Origin: Pelecanus crispus
Lineage: Eukaryota; Chordata; Aves; Pelecaniformes; Pelecanidae
Direction of reading: 5' to 3'
Length of the DNA: 64,000 nucleotides
Assembly: GCF_030463565.1 (NCBI RefSeq)
Contig: NC_134644.1
Location: 126,543,388-126,607,387 of the forward strand
Shown one piece after another: positions 56,301 through 64,000 of this stretch (position 1 is its first letter; every line of letters starts with the position of its first letter). The notes under the pieces were generated by a model. The model did not search any database and had not been told where the DNA came from. It saw nothing but the letters and a program-made list of their open reading frames with translations. The position numbers and the translations under genes are program-made.

Positions 56301-59300
56301 GCAACCCCACCAATTTAGTACAACAAATTCTGTACACGTTTGAAATATCATGAAAATAGTGTCTTTAATATACAGTTCATATACTTACAATACGTGGTTT
56401 AAATTTGTTCATATACATTACAGGGATATTTATTTGCACCTGGTTTAAATAATAATCTGCCTTCAGCCTCTTACACAAAAGCCCAAAACAGCACAGAATT
56501 CCACAAAAAAAACATGCTTCGTTTTATAACAGAAACGTACTAAGCCGAAGTTTTGGGGCTTTCACTTTCCCCCCCCCCCAAGTGTTACTTTTTTGACCTA
56601 CCCAAAGTGAATCTAAAGAGCTAAGAACTAACAGATATCTTTAATATAATTCAGAAGATTGTCCAAGTCAAGAGGATCACTCTGCAGATTTTCACGCTGA
56701 AAATTTGGTTATTACGCACAGAAATGGTAAAGTCTGAACAACTCCTGGACTATTAGGAGTTTAAGACATAACAAATGAAGAGTCATTTATTGCTAGGTCT
56801 CAACAAGGGGCCTGCATTTCCCTACTGCCCTGCCGTCACTAATACCATGAATAAAATGGATGATCCCTCACTTTGATTATGATTTCATTCGTACCTTCTA
56901 GCTCATACATGGCAACGCTGCAATTTCAGACCATCAAAAAGAGGAGCCAGGAGAGCTGGGCTAAGCCCTTGTCCTTTCACATAGGGCTGGTGTTTGACTT
57001 TTAAGTAGCGTGGCGTACCCCCTGCCTGGCCCACAGGCAGGACTTTGCTGACCTGCATTATTTAATGGGGAGACAATCAAGGAGTTGATTCAAGAAGAAA
57101 ACATAGGAGAAAACGCTTCACGTATTTATAGACAGATCTGAAACACAGTGGTTCTTGAGACAGCATTGTTATTTATGCTGTTTCTCTTGAAGCTGTTGTT
57201 GTGGAATAAAGTCAATTAAAGTGGCAAGTAAAACTGTTGTATTGGAAAAAACCCTGTGTAACATACAGTTACTTCAAACCCTTGCTTCTAGCTGCAAAGA
57301 ACACTTCAGAATACATTTTCCTTCTAATTTTGGATGGACCAAATGTCTTCTGTCTCTAAGTTTCTAGCTGTAGGCAATTTTTACAATACAGCAAGAATAA
57401 GAATGCAAATACGCACTTTGAGTTGATTTCAATACAGCTTTGGTTAGCCAGCCAGCAATACAAAGAATCTTAATCCTAGGCACAATGAGCGTTTAAAGGA
57501 AACCAGCATTCCCCCCTCAGGTTTCCTCCCCATCTCTCCCTTAAACAATTCTGTGTTGACCTCCAGAAAAGCCCCCATGCCGGAATCCAGCTTTTGCTGC
57601 TGAAGGCAGCATCAGTCCTTGCACCGCTACACAACTGTTGCATAGAAAGGATGTGTTTCCTGGTGCAGGACAAAGAGACAGTTCCATACAGAATGACACA
57701 CCAGATTTTTTGCTACCAAAACCCCCCAGGCAAACAAAAACTCTGAGGATAACACACAACTTCAGACACTGATAACTAAACAAACACCAGAGGCCCTATA
57801 TTTATTTAATCTGAGGAAAGAAGTCCAAGGTTAGGGTTGGCCTATTTTAGCAGAGTGCCTCCAAAAAGTAAAACATTTTAGGTCCACTCTGGCATGACAC
57901 ATATTGTTTGAACTCAATGGCTACGTCTCTGTTGGTAAACAAAATGGGCCAGAGCCTGCTCTCAGCCCGCAAGGACAACCAGCACAGGTCACATCAACAC
58001 GGTTGAACCCCATCGCTCTCCAAAACCAGTCTGGTTTCCCCCATTGCTAACCTCCGAGCCGTGCTTGGGAGTTACCTGGGATCACTCGTTGCGCAGGCTG
58101 GTTGGGTTGCACCAAACCAGGCAAGAGCCCACATCAACAGTTCAGCAGCAAGGGACTCCCGCGACAGCGCCCATGCCCCGGCTCTGCTCCTTTTGCTGGG
58201 ACGGTTTGCAAGTCCTATTAAATACTGAGTGCTGTCTCCTCCTGTTCACATCAGCTGGTAAAAAGTTCGTATCACAGGGATATTCCCCAGGGCTTTCAGA
58301 CACTTCCTAATCACAGTGGGAACATTAAAGTCACCCTCCATCTTGAAGTACAATAATCTGTGCAGCATTTTGTAACCTTTTACAGATTTAAGTCTCCAGG
58401 CTTTACACCCCATCCTTCTAAAGAGACCACGTGGTTCTCTGCTCAGGCCTGAAGGACTCCTCTGCTCCTGCCCCATGTCAAAGGTGCCACCATCCCTTTA
58501 TTGCCAGGGACTTTTTGTGAGACCGACGCGTTCACATTGGTCTGCCCTGTGCTGCCTTCTACAGCACCAAAGACAGTCCTGACCCTCTAACACCAAGGCA
58601 ACAAAGCTCAAGAGGAAAGCAAATAAATTAGATCCCACGGACATCAGTGCTGCCATAGCCTGGCTACCTACACAGTGGTGGAGAGGCTGAGCCACCATAT
58701 TGCAGCTGCCCGGTTTGCTCATCCCTCTCCTGATTTCACCAGAGCAGATGCTTCAGTCCAGCTTGGGCATCACAGCAGGTGGCTTGATGTTGCAGTCGTA
58801 TAATTCACACAACACAAAGGTTAGGAACACCTAAATTGCTAAATAAGGCTTGGAAAATTAAGGTGATGAGCTGCTCAGGGCAAAAGAAAAGGTCAAATAC
58901 TAACATATTATGCATAAAAATAAGTAAGCGGTGCCAAGCCAGAACAAGACAACTGGAAGGACATCAATAGCAAGTTTGCAATTAGAGGTTTTAGCTGTAT
59001 TTTGCACACAGGATCTGCTTCTGAAATCATTGCACATTTCTGGGCCTTTCAACAGGCCAGTTGTATTTTGGTCTATGCATACGTAATGTTAATGCAGCAC
59101 ACTCACGAATGCAAATCCCACCAGGCTGCTTGCAAGAAAAACCATTCCAAGCAGGTAAGCAGAGATAACAGTATCCATCCATAGTCAGACAACGCTATTT
59201 TCTCAGGGATGTTAATATCCTGAGGGCATTTCAAATATTTAATGTTAGTATTACCAAGACAAAACTGCCATCTCCTCTTTGAGAGAGAGAGAGGAGAGAT

Positions 59301-61555
59301 TGATTTTACTTTTTTTTACCTGGAATTAACAAGCCAAGCAAAACAAAGAGAAGTACCTGACATTTAAAATTCGTCCCTTTCAAACTTGAATGCTCATTTG
59401 ACATAGTGAGGGTTAAAATGCAATTTACTTCAACTTCCACATGCCTACCAACAAGCATGCACATCTGAACAGTACTTGAATTTGATTCAGTCTTACTTAC
59501 AGCTAAAATGTTTCAGGACGCTAATTAAAATGCATCCAGAGAAAGCTATTGATCTGTTGCTAAAAGTCAATACATTAAGAAAAAGAGTACAATTATGAAC
59601 TCTTGGGGTTTTTCTATTGGGATTTTTTTTTTTTGGCTCACTGCTTTCTAGTACCCACATCAATTGGGTTTTGCTCTCTGGTTGGGAACTGGTGGTTTGC
59701 ATTACTGCAAGACAAATGATGCATCTTGGCTTCGGCATGGAGACATGACATGAAATTTGCCCAGGCAACAGAAAACTCCATTTGCAAATAAATTATTTTT
59801 AATGAGTCAAGATGGCTGAGAAAACAGGCAAAAGCAGCCTCTCATTTTTGTACCTCCTCTGTATTTCCTCTTGATGCTTCCACTACATGCCTCCCAATGG
59901 AAAAAAGAGATTTTTTTTTTTTTTGTACTTCAAAAAGGTAAGAAAGGCAGGTGATGGTGTCACCCTGGCCAGGCCTCTGCTCAGCTGCAGGTGAAGGTGA
60001 AGCTGCTCCAGCATCCCTGGCTCTGACCACCTGAGGATCCTGGGCACACACAGCTGCTGAGGATGGACACCACAGACTGTTTCCTGAGGACCTCTGCAAA
60101 TCCTTGCATTCAGTACTACAAAAGCAGAGGAACCTGAGGTTATTTAGACACTTTTTGGAGAGCTCTGCCAAGCGCAGGAAATCAGCAAGGGACTATCAAA
60201 AGTTAATCCTATTTCTAGCCTTCTGAGCAGTTAAATTTGAAAGGTCTCCAGGGGCAGCCTAATATCCCCTTCCCATCTCCGTGCTCCCTTTTGATTGCAG
60301 CTTCCCTGGGACATCTATTGCAGTGAGCTTTTGCAGCTGGGCAACCGAATTAGCACATCTTACAATGCTACAGTCCCTCCCACTTTGACACCCACATCCT
60401 CCTAGCCTACTGCAAACAAGACAGGTGAACTTAAACATCACAAGCATTTCCCAAGGCACGGCCCAAGCCCTCACTCGGCCCCTTCTTACCAGCGTGCCAT
60501 GTGCTGTTTCTGTACCCACCTCGCTAATGCTTTATTCCAAAGGCATCCTACAGGAGTACTATCACCTTCCCACACAGATCCGACCGCGGGAATAGGATAG
60601 CACATCGAGCGCATTTTCAGATGATTGTAACAGCAGCAGAGGAAATCTAAGAGGTTGCCTTTCGCCAGAGCAAGGCTATTGCAAGGGCTGTGCTAGCAGG
60701 CCAATGCGGCAGGCAGGATCTGCTGAGAGAAGAGTCTGTGCACTGAACTGCCTTTCCCATGAGAAAGCTGCACGACTAGAAGTCATGCTACTTACTCCAT
60801 CCATCAGACTACAAAAGCAACTTTTGAAATCTACAGGTCATAAACTTTTAATTGGCCAGGGCAGAGAGGCTCAGTAGGAAAATCCCCCTTCTCCCTCCCC
60901 TCTGGGCAATGAGCTAAGCAAGACTCTTGTTTTAGAAACATTTAACTCTTTTTGCTCAAAGTAACATGGAAAATGTATCCACGTTACAGGTAGTCAGGAA
61001 GATACTGTTAATAAAAATATGCTGCAAGAATAGTGTATTAGTGGCACTTCACAGCAATTCTTAACATTTTCAGATGTAGTGTCGAAACGATGTTTTTGTA
61101 TATCTGAACATGCTTTTTGTTAACAGAAACGGAAGGTCACAGCATGTTGCCAAACATTATTTGAACAGAAATAATCCCGTAAGAAATACATTTTTTTTTG
61201 CAGTTAACACAAAACTGTAAACTGGATCGGTGTGTGTCTTTCAGCATCAAATTGTTCAGTAATAAATACGACTAAGTCTTAACAGACTATGGAGTAAAAG
61301 TTCCCTTAGTGTCCAGTTTTTAGCAGCTGTTGAATGTTCAGGGATGCACAAGGCACGCCTCTGCAGATTCTCTACCTTTATTATTGACATAAAAAAAAAA
61401 AAAAATCCGTTCACCACTCAAAAACGTTTATCTGCATAGTAAGAATTTTTCTACTACTATTTACAGGAAGGGCTTTTAGTGCAAAAAACAGGAAGTGATG
61501 TATTAGCTGAAGTGCATCGAGCACATCTCGTACAGTTTCACTAATAACGTCAGCA
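53345..61555. other. Intergenic plus probable GAREM1 3' UTR
   Basis: No coding exon is seen on either strand. The part adjoining 61555 must include the GAREM1 3' UTR (minus strand). AATAAA on that strand occurs near 61377-61382 and again in the 56.4-kb and 57.8-kb areas, so the UTR could be about 180 bases or several kilobases. Poly-A/T tracts and short open frames are the only other features. Confidence 0.45.

Positions 61556-64000
<2,445 letters not shown>

Overview
The window is vertebrate nuclear DNA, and almost certainly avian. It is AT-rich, with short exons separated by introns of 0.1-5 kb. It carries several 5'-truncated CR1 LINE copies, one with the avian 3' tail of ATTCTATG-type octamers, and a fossil LTR retrovirus of a kind common in birds. 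The ERV type makes a songbird plausible, but the sequence alone does not settle this.

Layout. Positions 1-5290 hold no gene I can recognise. An antisense CR1 fragment (about 5300-5590) sits just upstream of MEP1B, the gene for meprin A subunit beta. MEP1B runs on the + strand in 15 coding exons (5819-32662). I followed every splice junction in phase, giving a 755-residue protein: signal peptide, propeptide, astacin zinc-protease domain, MAM, MATH, a Thr-rich stalk, EGF, transmembrane helix and short tail. A probable poly(A) signal lies at 33008. From about 33.4 to 37 kb there is a minisatellite, a 5' LTR with primer-binding site, a broken gag-like region and more direct repeats. No pol, env or 3' LTR is visible.

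From about 38.3 to 49.4 kb the minus strand holds what I consider the main discovery of the window: the scattered, partly decayed exons of an MCM3-type replicative helicase gene. They are in the right order and on one strand, and some still have good splice sites. The residues are closest to the zygotic/MCM3-like form that I know from frog and fish. Two adjacent exons (46331-46709) are almost intact, while others carry frameshifts, A-tract insertions and deletions. This looks like an unprocessed unitary pseudogene rather than a retrocopy. A CR1 copy (47875-48382) and a CpG-rich patch (47515-47880) lie inside it.

A third CR1 copy is at 52.87-53.34 kb. The far end of the window contains the terminal coding exon of GAREM1 (minus strand, 61556-62465), encoding the C-terminal SAM-like domain of a GRB2-binding adaptor of EGF-receptor/ERK signalling. 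Its 3' UTR probably extends leftward for an unknown distance, and its preceding intron fills 62466-64000. MEP1B and GAREM1 are therefore convergent, with the MCM3-like relic between them on the GAREM1 strand.
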